A DNA stretch of 64,000 nucleotides from Ignelater luminosus. Taxonomy: Eukaryota; Arthropoda; Insecta; Coleoptera; Elateridae. Below the pieces are notes generated by a model. The model was not told the origin of the DNA and searched no databases. It was given only the letters and a program-made list of their open reading frames with translations. The position numbers were made by a program, and so were the translations under genes. The stretch lies in NCBI GenBank assembly GCA_011009095.1, contig VTPC01090693.1:86503-150502 (forward strand). Reading direction: 5' to 3'. Shown piece by piece: positions 1 through 10,400 of the stretch. Within the stretch, counting starts at the first letter, position 1. Each line of letters begins with the position of its first letter.

Positions 1-1571
1 GAGATTGCATCCATTACTACAATAAATAAGAGAGGACTCAATATGCGGCCCAGTTTTATCCCTTTTTTGTCTTAAATTTTTCGGTAACACCACTGTACGT
101 TCTTATCACATTTCATTTTCATTTTTTCGATTTTCCAAATTTTGTCCCTGCTCACTGAGTCCAAGCTTTTTCTATATCTATTGCGCACATTCAGCATCTC
201 CCTCTTTTTCTTATCGTATTTTCACATATTTGTCTTCTTCCTCTTCTAAAACCTGCTTGTGTGTCCTCTAGAGTTACCTCAATTAAATCTCTGAGCTTTT
301 TCTCTAGCACTCTTTCCTACACTTTACTTGCAACGCATAACAAAGAAATACCTTTATAATTTCCACATGTCATCTTGTCGCCCTTTCCTTAACACTGTCT
401 CTCCCCCTTCTCCCATTTTCTTTAACATTTTCGGTTTTATCCCGTCGACCCCTGCTGCTTTTCCATTTTTTAAGGTCCCTAATGCTTCCTTAACTTCTCT
501 TTCTGTAATTCCTCCAGAATTTTCATCGTTTATCTCCATTTCGTCTTCAGCGTTATTTGAAATTCTGTTACCCATCATCTTTTTTACAGAAATATTCATT
601 CCATTTTTCCCCTATTTACTTATTATTGTTTAATATTTTTATTCTTTTTTTTATTCAGCATACTTCTTGTCTTAAATTTTTAAGAATTCTGTATAACTTT
701 TTTTTATTTCCTTCTACCCCCTTCTTTAAGCTTTCTACAAAACTTTTCCAGGATACTCTTTGAAGATTTTTCAACATTTCCTTTAAATTTTTCTTTTGAT
801 TCTTGTATCTTTCATAATCTTCTTTTTCTTTTGATACTAAATATTTTTGTCGTGTCTTCTTCTTTAATTTAACTTCTTGTTTTATTTCCTAGTTCCACCA
901 CGGTGTTGTTTTCTCTAGTTAGAATTTTTAAACACCCCACACACTTTCTGTGCTGCTTCTGTGATCATCTTGCTAAAGGCTTCCCACATTCGTTTTAAAT
1001 CTTCTGACTTTAAATCCTTTTCCAATTTTATTATACCCTTTCTGATTTCTTCTTGAAACTGTTCTTGCTTCTTATTTTCAAATAATCTATTAATTCTAAT
1101 ACTTAAGTGTTCTATCGCTTCTATTTCTTCATTCTTCTCTTTCTTTACATTTTTTTTAATTTTGCCTGCGTAAAGTAATGGTCATTGCCACCCTTACGTC
1201 ATTAACTTTGGCTTTTCTTTTCCATCAACAATAAATCTATTACAGGTTTTTCCTTTTTACTTTTTACTACTCTAGTATATTTGTGTATGTCGGTGTTTGA
1301 AGAAGGTTTGAATTTAACGCCTGTTCTCCGAACCTGCCAACACATCTTTCACTACCAAATTCATCGTTACCCGTTCTTCCATTAAAATCTCCTCCTATCA
1401 GTATGGTATCTTGTTTACTATCCATCACCTGCTGCATCTTTGTCCAAAATTCCTCCTTTACGCTCGTGTTATCTGATTCATTTGGTGCAGATACTGAAAT
1501 TATTGTGTAACTTTTTTTATCATTTAGTTCTAATTTAATACTCATTATTCTCTCATTTATCAATTTTGCGT
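1..1571 (-). mobile_element. Decayed non-LTR retrotransposon (LINE), endonuclease plus RT, runs off the left edge
   Basis: Read on the minus strand this is a LINE ORF2. The first part (1563-1267) is an apurinic endonuclease-like domain with the phosphohydrolase signature IGGDFNGRTG. A long lysine-rich linker follows, full of stops. The start of the reverse transcriptase is at 599-354 (ALGTLKNGKAAGVDGIKP, the usual finger motif). At 60-1 the RT motif LSPLLFIVVMDAI is readable. The catalytic YADD box would lie beyond position 1. Several frameshifts and stops separate the blocks, so it is dead. The order EN, linker, RT is normal for the APE-type LINE group. The clade was not resolved; RTE- or CR1-like is possible. 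Confidence 0.85.
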
Positions 1572-1849
1572 TTTAATCAAAATTTACTTATTCAAGTGTA
1601 TCAAAGTTTTACATCGTTGAAAAGAGAAAAACATTCTCTATCAAATGAGTACAATAAAGGGATACCTTCTCATTAAAAAGAATTGAAGCATCATTCGTTG
1701 CGCTTTTGTTTTTTCAAAACATAGTTATTTGGTATTGACGTGTAATGTAAAACTAAACACTAAACAACTTTTATAGAAAACATTTTTCCATAAAATGCAT
1801 ATTTACTGAGATATATAGAATATTCCATACTTTTCGGACACACTGTATA

Positions 1850-2440
1850 TCGAAGTTTAGAATATATCCATACTGATTTGCTATGCACCATAACTTATAG
1901 TCACGTTTCGTGAGCTTCATCGGATTACACTGTTTTACACTAGATCAGCCTTTGAATAATATGACTGTTTCGTCAACTGATAATTCTCTTGTACCAAAAT
2001 TGAATTTGCAAACTGTTTATTTAGGGTCTTCTCTAACTGTCTAATTTTATAAATATTGTCAGTGCTACCTTTTGCAGATTTTGTATTGTCATTAGCATGA
2101 AGATTTCCAAGAATTTCTTGAGATATATTTCTTGACATGGTATTTGATACACGTGGAAGCTGACGACTAGTAATTTTTATAGCTGGATTAAGAATGGTAC
2201 CCCATAAAGAGATTTACATCTATAAAGGATAAAAATTTCTCTTCCTTCAGATTCAATGCCTTATTTCTCTGTGTAGTATACAAGTTGGTCTTGTATGTAA
2301 TGTCTTTTATTGTTGGTTTCATTACAGTTATAACATAATCAGCTGAAGTATTACACCTTGTAAAACAGTCTGTTGTAATTCCTACGGGCGTGGTGTACGG
2401 AGGATCCACTATTTCTGGAGACGTTTCCATTTTCTAATTG
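1850..2440 (-). pseudogene. piggyBac-type transposase, central fragment, broken
   Basis: Three consecutive blocks on the minus strand match the conserved part of piggyBac (DDE_Tnp_1_7) transposases. The first, at 2430-2188, ends LSFIDVNLFMGYHS. The second, at 2138-1935, begins MSRNISQEILGNLHANDNTK, the family's MSRNRF-EIL-LH-NDN motif. The third, at about 1985-1850, reads SVDETVILFKG, stop, SSVKQCNPMKLTKRDYKLWC in another frame. This matches the IDE-M-FKGRSS-KQY-P-KP-KRGYK region that carries the first catalytic Asp. There are stops after MGYHS and after FKG, and at least two frameshifts. Homology ends abruptly near 1850 beside a CAGTGTGTCCGAAAAG-like sequence. No TTAA-flanked ends were found. 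Confidence 0.85.
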
Positions 2441-2789
2441 GTTTTTCTGCATTTTTAATTTTGTTGTTGCTTTTTTCAGCATTGGATTACCTTTCTCTTT
2501 CCGATCTTCTCACCGTTTCATGCACTTCTTCACATGATGGTGTAGTCATCATTACTGGAGTCATTTTTCTCACTAAACTTCTCACTTTCATCAATAATGT
2601 CAGGCAATTCAGGTACTTCTTGAACATTGTCCCTCACTGAATCTAGTCATTCTACTTGTTCATCACACTGTGAAGTAATAACTACATTAGTCTTCTTTAA
2701 TGCCTTTTCTATAACCACTCTACCTCTACTCGTGATAGCATTACCATCAACTGCATCATACGGCCTGTAACCTTTAATAGTTTCAAAAA

Positions 2790-3480
2790 TCAACTAGAAC
2801 TCTTTGCTTTTTTATCCCATTTGCTGCCCTTCTCTTTTGGTATGTGCATCAGAACTTCACTCCCAAAGATTCTTATATTACATACATCAGGTTTTCTGCT
2901 TGTCCATATTTCAAATGGAGTTTTATTATTCAGACCACTTACTACAAATCGAGTCCGCAGATATACTGCAGTGTTCACTGCTTCTGCCCAGCATTTCTTT
3001 TCCAGGTTAGCGTCAAGAAGTAGACATCTCGCTTTCTCTACTATTGTGTAATTCATCCTTTCTAGCATTCCATTTTGTCGTGGTGTATATGAGTTTGTCT
3101 TTTGGTGTTCAATGCCATTTGCTTTTAGAAATTTCTCGAATTTCTCACCACAAAATTCTCCACCATCGTCCGATCTTAAAGTTTTAAATTTTACATTTTT
3201 TGATTTTCTACAAGATTTTTAAAGTTTATAAAGTGATTAGTCGTTTCGTCTTTTTAAGAAATAAACAAAAGTTATCTTCAAGTAGTAAAAAGTATCTTGA
3301 ACCACCAATAGATTTAACTTCCGCTGGGTCACATAAGTCTGCATGTATAACTTCTAACAATGTATCTTAAATGAGAATATTGACTGCTTGCCTTCACAGC
3401 AAACGATACAAATTTCGTTTTTGTCAAATTTGCCTTTATAGTTGAAACTTTCAACACTACCATGTTCCATTAGTTTTAAA
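2790..3480 (-). pseudogene. copia integrase, broken
   Basis: From about 3425 downward there is a remnant of the zinc-binding region (CIVCCEGKQ). The catalytic core follows: LRSDDGGEFCGEKFEKFLKA (second Asp) then NSYTPRQNGMLERMNYTIVE (catalytic Glu). The C-terminal part at 3068-2790 reads KKCWAEAVNTAVYLRTR and PFEIWTSRKPDV, all canonical for copia integrase. Stops and frameshifts lie between 3180 and 3420. Integrase would insert the copy DNA; this one cannot be made intact. Confidence 0.88.
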
Positions 3481-3799
3481 TCTTTGTAGTTTAGGGTCCA
3501 AATCTGCAATGCTATGCATTATTTGTTACTGGTGATGCAATTAAAAAACGTTGTTGCGATTTTTCAATATTTAATCTGTAAACATCTCCAACTAAATCAG
3601 CTAAACAAGCTAACTTACTGATAATAAATTTGTAGCAAGTCCAGGAATATAAAAAGCTTTATTAACTACAACATCATGCTTCTGTTTGCCAACGCAGTTG
3701 TAATAATATTATTTTCTGTACAAGACACTAAAATTTTTGTCTTATTAGCTACCATTATGTCCTGCATTTCAGTTTGTTCGTATACATCTTCTAACTAAT

Positions 3800-3932
3800 C
3801 TTTTCTTCCTGGGAAGTGAAGGCTTGCTCCAGAATCAATGTACCAGTCATTACTATGAAACTGACAATTTAAAAATATTGCACTAAATGCATTTGATTTT
3901 TTATCCTTATTATCTTTATTATGTTCAACCGA
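3800..3932 (-). pseudogene. copia protease fragment
   Basis: Minus-strand reading from 3932 gives SVEHNKDNKDKKSNAFSAI and then DWYIDSGASLHFPGRKD before a stop. DWxxDSGA is the active-site motif of copia aspartic proteases and normally follows the gag zinc knuckle by a few dozen residues. The gap is explained here by the nested element at 3933-4405. The domain is cut short by a stop shortly after the active site. Confidence 0.8.
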
Positions 3933-4405
3933 GGGTGCGTTTGCCATCGCGCTCAGAGCATATTGTGTACACCGAAAGCGTTTGCCATCGTATCTGTAGC
4001 GTTTGGAATCTCCAATTGTCGCAGATCAGATAAAATCGAGCATACTCGATGTGCTCAAAGTACGACAACGGGCAGCCGTGAGCATTGTCAACCAGGCATG
4101 CACAATGATGTTCATCAGGTGTTCATCAGCTGTTCATCAGTTCATCAGTGAAGGAATAAGCTTCATTTCTAACCTTGATAATTTCTCCGCGTTGCTATAA
4201 CGTGCTTTTGAATTTGATGTATTTTTTGTGTAAAGCTGCCCCTTATATTTCAAATCAAGCTTTACACTGGTTTGTTTACTGTACTATGATCAGCTGATCG
4301 CAAACTTCTCCAAATGCGTTTGGCATCGTTTAATGTGAAACTGGTCACGTGATCGATATCTTTATCTATCTCCTCTAATCTCCGAGCGCGATGGCAAACG
4401 CACCC
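3933..4405. mobile_element. 473-bp nonautonomous element with perfect 22-bp terminal inverted repeats, inserted in copia
   Basis: Its left end, GGGTGCGTTTGCCATCGCGC (followed by TC), is repeated in perfect inverse at 4384-4405. The core GCGTTTGCCATCG recurs inside, near 3971-3983, and as GCGTTTGGCATCG near 4316. The interior also has a short TTCATCAG array (4109-4147). No coding sequence is seen. It splits the copia frame exactly between the gag knuckle (up to 4407) and the protease (from 3932), which proves it arrived later. Flanks CAACCGA and CAAAATA do not show a clear target duplication, so the superfamily is not assigned. Confidence 0.85.
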
Positions 4406-4406
4406 C

Positions 4407-5047
4407 AAAATATTAGTTGGATATTTGTTTTTAGAATTGTCGTACTGTTTACTTTTATAGCATCTGGTATTTTTCTTTTCATATTTACTACTACACCCAG
4501 TTTGTTTTGCTGACAAAAACACTACCCAATCGACCGCGCCATCTATCTGTATATCTAGCAATTGATCTGTATTGATGTCAATGCCCGAATGTTCAATCGC
4601 TTTTATCATAGGAGCAAATCTTTTCGGTAATCCCGCCAACAACAATGAACCTATCCACTCGTCGTATATTTTAAAGCCAGTCCGACACTATTTCTGTGCA
4701 GTTTCAATCATTTGATTCACGTATAATTCCATTGCATCATAGTTTTCTAAGCGTAATGATATTAACGAACGAAGTAAACCTATTTTCCGCGTGAAACCAG
4801 AGTCACTATATAAAGATTTTAACTTTTCCCGTAACTCTTGTGCTGTTTCTACCTGTCTCATATGCACAAATAATGATACATCTATCGTTAACACTAATTT
4901 CGCCTTTGATTTAGCAATTTTATCCATATCTATCTTTTTCCTTTTGAGGAGTTTGTCAAACCTTCAAGCACAGAAGAGTTTTTTACAGCAAATGCTCTAT
5001 CGTCGTAATTTTCCCATCCTAACAGCTTTGGAACGCTTTGCAGTCAT
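4407..5047 (-). pseudogene. copia gag, broken, degenerate zinc knuckle
   Basis: Capsid/nucleocapsid precursor of the copia element. The first frame gives VPKLLGWENYDDRAFAVKN, the family's LxGxENYxxWxxxVKxxL start, then a frameshift near 4945. The main gag body is at 4927-4688 (ELREKLKSLYSDSGFTRKIG), followed after a stop by 4645-4407 (LLAGLPKRFAPMIKAIE). The nucleocapsid knuckle reads CYKSKQYDNSKNKYP where CYKCKxYGHxKxxCP is expected, so two Cys and the His are lost. The frame runs straight into the inverted-repeat insertion at 4406. Confidence 0.8.
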
Positions 5048-5101
5048 GATTGTGTAAGTCATTATGTGTTTTCATACTTTTTTATTGATTAAAGCGTGAA
5101 A

Positions 5102-5115
5102 CTGGGCCTATAACC
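5102..5115 (-). promoter_or_regulatory. Primer-binding site of the copia element (initiator Met tRNA fragment type)
   Basis: The minus strand reads GGTTATAGGCCCAG immediately after the LTR end. Copia-group elements in insects prime from an internal fragment of initiator methionine tRNA, with a site close to GGTTATGGGCCCAG. One base differs here. The exact adjacency to the LTR CA end supports both calls. Confidence 0.7.
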
Positions 5116-5250
5116 TGTTGCAATAATACACCAAACACACTTGTTGAGTTTTTAACACAGATTACTCTTTATTTAGTAACAGTACATTAGGATATATAAT
5201 AGATACATAAGAGGGCGCTACTAGCCTAAATTGCTGACAGCTTTTCAACA
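5116..5250 (-). repeat. 5' LTR of the copia element
   Basis: On the minus strand it starts TGTTGAAAAGCTGTCAG at 5250 and ends ATTATTGCAACA at 5116, giving the expected TG...CA ends within a short inverted TGTTG/CAACA. It holds a TATATAT stretch and an AATAAAGAG polyadenylation-type signal. It abuts the primer-binding site directly. The boundary is inferred from one copy, since the 3' LTR is not in the window. Confidence 0.7.
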
Positions 5251-6774
5251 CACTTTAAAGCTATAAATAATTATAATAAACGCAGTAAAACTAATTTCTC
5301 AGCTTTTGCAAATTATATATTAACAATAGGGCATATGTTTTTACCTTCTGCCAATGTCACTGTGATACATTACAGTACTGATTTTCAAAGGGGTCGTATC
5401 TATGAACAGTTTGAAGTAGCTACTCATAACAAAAATCGTAATTATCAATGTGCTAATGAAACAAATTTTGATTGTCAACCTCTACTACAATTAATCCAAC
5501 AATTTATCGTAGAACACCGAATATTGTTCTCCTCCATATTCTTTTTTTGTGAAAATACCTATTGAATTTAGCAACAATCTGGCCATCAAAAATGATTGCT
5601 GAATTTATGTCTGATTTGATATTCAAACAAAAAATCGGCAGATGTAATTGATAAAAATGGAAAGCTTATAACAAGTTTATAGTCGAAATAAAGAGCAGTG
5701 GTACAGATAGCTAGAAATTGAAATTTAAGTAACCTGATTGGTACATTCTTAAAGAAAACTGTTGAACTACAATATTATAAACTTGAAGACGTTTAGCTAG
5801 CCGCCAACTTTTTTGATTTCCAAAATAAAGGTTTGCTGAAATAAAAGGTACTGGCATTGACAAATATGTTTTCCTTAAATGTGTTTATAAAGTTTATCTA
5901 TTAACTGATATCAAATAGTGGAATTAAGTCTATCGATTTTATATTATTGTCTGTCGGAAGACTAAATACATACAGACGATATGTCTACATTTTTTACTAT
6001 TGTATCTCCATTTTATTGACTTGAACAGGCACAATTTTCTTAATTTCATAAAATATTTTTATGTTTGATTTCAATTTGAGTCCCAACTGTCTGCTATACC
6101 ATACGTTCAGTTGCTTAAAAAGATTTCAGAATTTTAGCACATATTTAAAGATAGCTTTTACTATAATAATGCAAAAAACAAGTCCTTTATGTGCACATAT
6201 TTGCGTTAATTTAAATACACAACGTTATACTTTAATCTCCGTAAATAGCGCTATTCAGAAAGAATTATTTCACAGTTTCCTAAAGTGATCCACAGCATCC
6301 ACACTTAATAACACAATGTAATGCGAAGGTACAAGAGCTTTAACAACAAGCAATTGTTCTCTCGCCCGTAGTTCTGGAAAACAGCCTCTGGAAGGATCAT
6401 CTTTAAGCTTCATTCTGCTTGCATTACAGCATTTAAAGGGCAACTACTTTAGAGAAACGTATTTTAAAATTTTATTTTTGCTTTTACTTTTACTTAAGTA
6501 CGGAATTAAAATTGAGGCAATTTAATTTTCTAATTTTCATTATTTTTATTTCAAATTTTTGCTGAAAGTATTTTTGTTTGTTGTTTTATAAAATGATACG
6601 GCTACATGAATATAATTAAATTATAAAGTAGTTGTTTTGAAATTAAATAACGGCAGATTTTAATGTAATTAACAGGATTAACTAAAATATTTTATTTCAA
6701 ATGTGTTTATTATTAAAAACGAAATTTTTATTACGTATCATATCTCTATCTTTCATTTTCGTTCCTTTTTTCAG
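5251..6774. other. Noncoding, no gene seen
   Basis: AT-rich sequence upstream of the first host exon. Short open frames here (for example 5335-5565) show no family motif. A pyrimidine-rich tract at 6745-6774 is the splice acceptor region of the next exon. Confidence 0.6.
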
Positions 6775-6934
6775 GGCAAAGTTCTGCAACACAACGTGGG
6801 TTTAGGAATAATCATCAGCAATCAAAGTCTAGTCCTTCAAGGAGTTTCAAGGTCTACTGCGGGAAATTACACCTGCGTGGGTTATAACACGGAAGGGGAT
6901 GGAGAAAGCGAGCCCTTTTATCTAAACGTCATGT
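6775..6934 (+). CDS. Sidestep-family receptor, exon A (C-terminal half of an Ig domain)
   Basis: Exon of an Ig-superfamily cell-surface protein of the insect Sidestep (Side) family, which in Drosophila guides axons through partners of the Beaten path family. The acceptor is a pyrimidine tract ending TTTTTTCAG before 6775; the donor is ATGT|GTGAGT after 6934. It reads in phase 0 from GKVLQHNVGLGIIISNQSLV, then STAGNYTCVGYNTEGDGESE, ending in phase 1. The YxC motif (NYTCVG) and the IIISNQSLVLQ stretch before it are hallmarks of Side-family Ig domains. N-linked glycosylation sites NQS and NYT are visible. Phase 1 matches exon B. The earlier exons lie upstream of the window. Confidence 0.85.
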
Positions 6935-8744
6935 GTGAGTATGATTATACGTCCCACCGAAACCCTGAGAATGTTAAACAACAAAAACACAAAAATCCCA
7001 TAATGCATATAACTGTGACCGTACATGTGTGAAATGAAATACGTTAATTTGCCGTGGGGGCAACCCAGAGCTGCATGTTAAACAAAATCAGTGTTGACGA
7101 AGAATAATGGGAAAAAACTCAAAATAGAAAACATTTTTTTAGGTCGTCCGTTAATAACTATGTGATCGGATGAAAGGATTGTTTGTATGTTTATTTTCAA
7201 TCAATGGATGCGCCCAAAAGCCGATGATGTTAAAGAACTTTAATGTTTGATTGACTAAACTGCTTGATATTCCGGGGATTGATTTGTTTAATCTCGATTC
7301 CCCATTCGCAGGACATTTCCGGTTTGATTGAACGTACATTTAAATTGAGGTTCTTGATACTAATCCTGATTTATATTGAAACATTCAAAATTTAAATTAA
7401 TCTTGCTTACACTAAAATTGCTATTCCGTTCAAGTTTCGATCACTAAATGACTGTATTTTCTTTTCAAATCCCTTAGTAATTCCTCAAAATAAAACGAAA
7501 GTCTTTTCCATTCAGATACTTATTTCTAATTTATTGTGTGGTCATTTAGTATCAATCTTTGCAAACAACATGAAATAATTTATAAATCAAGTCTGAAATT
7601 TACCACAAATTAAATAATTTACTAAAAATTTATTATCTTGTTATCGTAGTACTGCAATATAAAACAAAATTTTTTTTATCTGATACAGCACTGCTTATTC
7701 TTTTAAAGCAATTCTCAATCTAACTTAAGCTCAACCCAGATTTTATTAAAATTTCCCGCACATTGTAATATAAAAACGTGCCCCACTCTAAGCTTCAATT
7801 TTTGCAGCAATTATTACAAATACTTCTTTAGCAAATTCTTATTTTTACTTTCTAATTTTCCAAGAATTTCCTGTTTTTATTTTATAAGTCGGTGCTCACG
7901 TGCGCGATTTAGAATTTATTATTTCTTTTTCTAATAGTTCATAAAAAACAGTCTACACGGATTTTCTTTGTTCAAACGATAGTGTCTAGCGTTATTTCAA
8001 AGTTTTCTAGCTCGTTAACCCCATCTTTTTACCTATCAAGTTCAATAAAGTAAGCTCGTTGAGAATTTGTACCGAAAGTGAATTTTAAATGTTGATGTCA
8101 CCTTGATGTTTGATTTTATCCATTTCCAATTGCAAAACATGCTGAAATGGCATGTTCTAGGTTATGGCCTTTAAGATACTTTTCTTTGTATCTTTATAGT
8201 TTAAGTAGCTTTATCTTTGTTGGAAATCAAAATAATTAACAATGTAAAATAAATTTAAAAAAATTCTTATTCGTTCGTGTTGATCTTTATGTTTAATTTT
8301 ACGTACATTTACTAAAATAGAATAAAAGTAAATGTAAGCAAATGTATAAAGTGGCTACATTGTGCGAAAGCTGACACTACATCACTATGAGACCACAGGT
8401 CTAAGATTCTACAAGATTATTTAGACTTTTATACTATTCCAGTCCTTTGTTAGCTAAAGGACACGTGCAACACTTTGCGCACCATTTCTGTAATTGTATT
8501 ATATACAAATCTCACTTAGGAGAAGGTGGGGCAATGTGGAGTAGTACAGCAGACCGGGGTACCAATATTTTCTCATCTGGTTGATACTTAAACCTATTGA
8601 TAACTATCCCACCTATGTAATAACCGGCAAAAAAATACTTTTTTGATTCAGTGTCAAGATGCGCTAAATATATTCGCTTAATTTGTAATATTCGGTCTGC
8701 ATTTTTATAAAGGTAAATGAATTGAATCTTTGAACTGGCATTAA
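6935..8744. other. Intron sequence, no gene or recognised repeat
   Basis: AT-rich start of the roughly 19.5-kb intron between exons A and B. I see no coding motif or clear repeat before about 8500, where GGAGAAGGTGGGGCAATGTG (8519-8538) may be one end of the pogo-type element that follows. Confidence 0.55.
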
Positions 8745-9900
8745 AAGAAGTTCTTTCTTTGGCTTCCCAGATGCACATAGAAACGGCTAGGATCACCCAT
8801 TTAATAAGGAAGAAAGTCTAGCAGGTCGTGACAGGATTTCCGACTTCCAAGAAGACATTCAGTACTCTCTTTAGGAAAACCAGAAGCTACATCTACAGCA
8901 GCCATAAACAAGCTTTTTGATCTCTTGAAAGAAATAGCAGAGGAATGTGGTCTCGATATTTTATGCAGGCGAAACTGACATTACCGTAAATCCTACAACC
9001 CACTCCCATATATTATTTTTTAAAAGTCGACTGCTAGTTGGAGTTCTTACATCCGCCGATAGCGAGCAAACTGTTACAGCACAGATACGGTATCCGGCGT
9101 CAGGAGCATACATGCCACCCATGCTGGTTTTCCCAAGGAAACTGTTACAGCAAGAGTCTCAACTAGGATTACCTCCAGAAGCATGGGGCGAGGTGCTTGA
9201 AACTGGTTGGATCGCAAAGAAATCATTTGTAGCATGGTTTTAAAAATTCGTTGTTTTTCCAAAAATGGTCAATCTTCTGTTTTATTACTTCTCGACGGAC
9301 ACAGTACGTATACCAAAAGCCTCGATTTAATCGACTACACCAACGACCATGGAGTAATCCTTCTTATTGCTCACATCCTCTTCAGCATTTAGATGTGTCT
9401 TTAGAAAGACTCTAAGCAAATATTATTAGGATGCGAAACAGTGGCTACAAAGTCATCCTGAAAAGGTAGTAACACTTCGCTTTTTGGTGCAACAATGTTC
9501 ACAACCATCCACGGCTTTAAGAAAACAGAATTCTGGCCCGTAAATTTCAGGAGCACGACTTCTTACTGGACGGCGCAACTGACATTTTGCCGACACGTAA
9601 AGGCATCAGTGGAAATATTAATGGCCTACCTCAAGAACCATCAACCTGTATCCAAACTCAATATCAACCCCTCGAAAAATCTACGTTAGATTCTTTGCTC
9701 ACACCCTCAACTCAGACTGCAATTTCTCAAGAAAAGCAGGATAGTAGCTTTTCGGTATGTTCTCCAGAAAAAGTCCTACCCTGATAAAATTGGCACAAAG
9801 AACGAGGAAAACCGTCAATTTCAAGGTCATCTGCTTACAAGCCCAAATTAAAAACTTCTTTGGAGAAAAAGGTAATTAAAACAGGCAAGCAAGTTAGCAG
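8745..9900 (+). pseudogene. pogo/Tigger-type transposase, broken
   Basis: Several frames together follow a pogo-family (HTH_CenpB plus DDE_1) transposase. DHPFNKEESLAGRDR (about 8790) is the end of the CENP-B-like DNA-binding domain. GKPEATSTAAINKLFDLLKE follows near 8880. The DDE_1 core includes SGAYMPPMLVFPRKLLQQ (9090-9150), ETGWIAKKSFVAWF, then after a frameshift SVLLLLDGHSTYTKSLDLID, where the LLDGH Asp is catalytic. A Pro/Ser-rich C-terminal tail follows (EPSTCIQTQYQPLEKSTLDS, then KVIKTGKQVSSGALVEI). At least three frameshifts and stops make it inactive. Confidence 0.85.
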
Positions 9901-10013
9901 CGGTGCTCTAGTTGAGATAAATAAAAATAAATTAAACTTATGAAGTAATAGTGAGAACAACGATGATGCAGAATGAAAAGGTGGATTAGCTGCAGCAACT
10001 GCCTTAAGTGGGC

Positions 10014-10125
10014 TGTAACGTAACCTCGCGTTACATGTAATATTGACTTCAGTTTAAGTAAAACTTTACTGATATTAGGCCGGTGAAATCTCAGTAGGTG
10101 GCCTTGAGTGAGAATAATTAGTCAA
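10014..10125. repeat. Dispersed repeat family A, copy 1
   Basis: Starts TGTAACGTAACCTCGCGTTACAT, internally palindromic (TGTAACG...CGTTACA). About 60 bases on it has TAGGCCGGTGAAATCTCAGT and GGTGGCCTTGAGTGAG. The same blocks in the same order and similar spacing recur at 37238-37350, so this is a divergent pair from one repeat family. The class is unknown. Confidence 0.6.
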
Positions 10126-10181
10126 ATAGTTAAACGTTTCAATAAACTTGGAAGTTACTGTAGAACCCCAGGACAAGAATG

Positions 10182-10400
10182 AAGAAGTCTACAGATGCAA
10201 GAGATGAGCGATATCTTATGCAAGTTGTCTTAAGAAATAGGCGTTTTACCAGTTTAGAGTTAAGCAGAGCCTTAAAAGCAGCTTGAAATGTAATTATACG
10301 AACGGGCAGGAAAAGGTTTAATGAAGGAGAATTGGACAGTAAAAGACCAGCTATTGCACCACTGTTCATCAGGGTACATAGAGTTACTGACTGCTTTTTG
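10182..10400 (+). pseudogene. Tc1-type transposase N-terminal scrap
   Basis: The + frame reads KKSTDARDERYLMQVVLRNR, then RFTSLELSRALKAA, a stop, NVIIRTGRKRFNEGELDSKR and PAIAPLFIRVHR. This follows the helix-turn-helix (Tc3/Tc1) region of Tc1 transposases: RSTTxRxDRxI...LRxRRxTaxEL...TVRxRLxExGLxSRRPA. One in-frame stop is present. No DDE core follows, so only the DNA-binding part is preserved. Confidence 0.75.

Larger units (their letters stand above)
2445..5250 (-). mobile_element. Ty1/copia retrotransposon, 5' part (LTR, gag, protease, integrase), 3' half lost
   Basis: In transcription order on the minus strand: a 135-bp LTR, a tRNA-type primer site, gag, protease (DSGAS), integrase with HHCC remnant and DDE motifs, and an acidic linker near 2790-2450 that normally precedes copia RT. 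The RT, RNase H and 3' LTR are missing; the sequence passes into a piggyBac fragment at about 2440. A second element (3933-4405) is inserted between gag and protease. Frameshifts and stops occur in every domain, so it is inactive. Domain order (integrase before RT) is what separates copia from gypsy or BEL. Confidence 0.88.

Noticed and set aside
5335..5565. Open frame with many polar residues upstream of exon A, considered as an earlier host exon
   Set aside because: No Ig-domain Cys/Trp pattern and no convincing splice sites at suitable phases.
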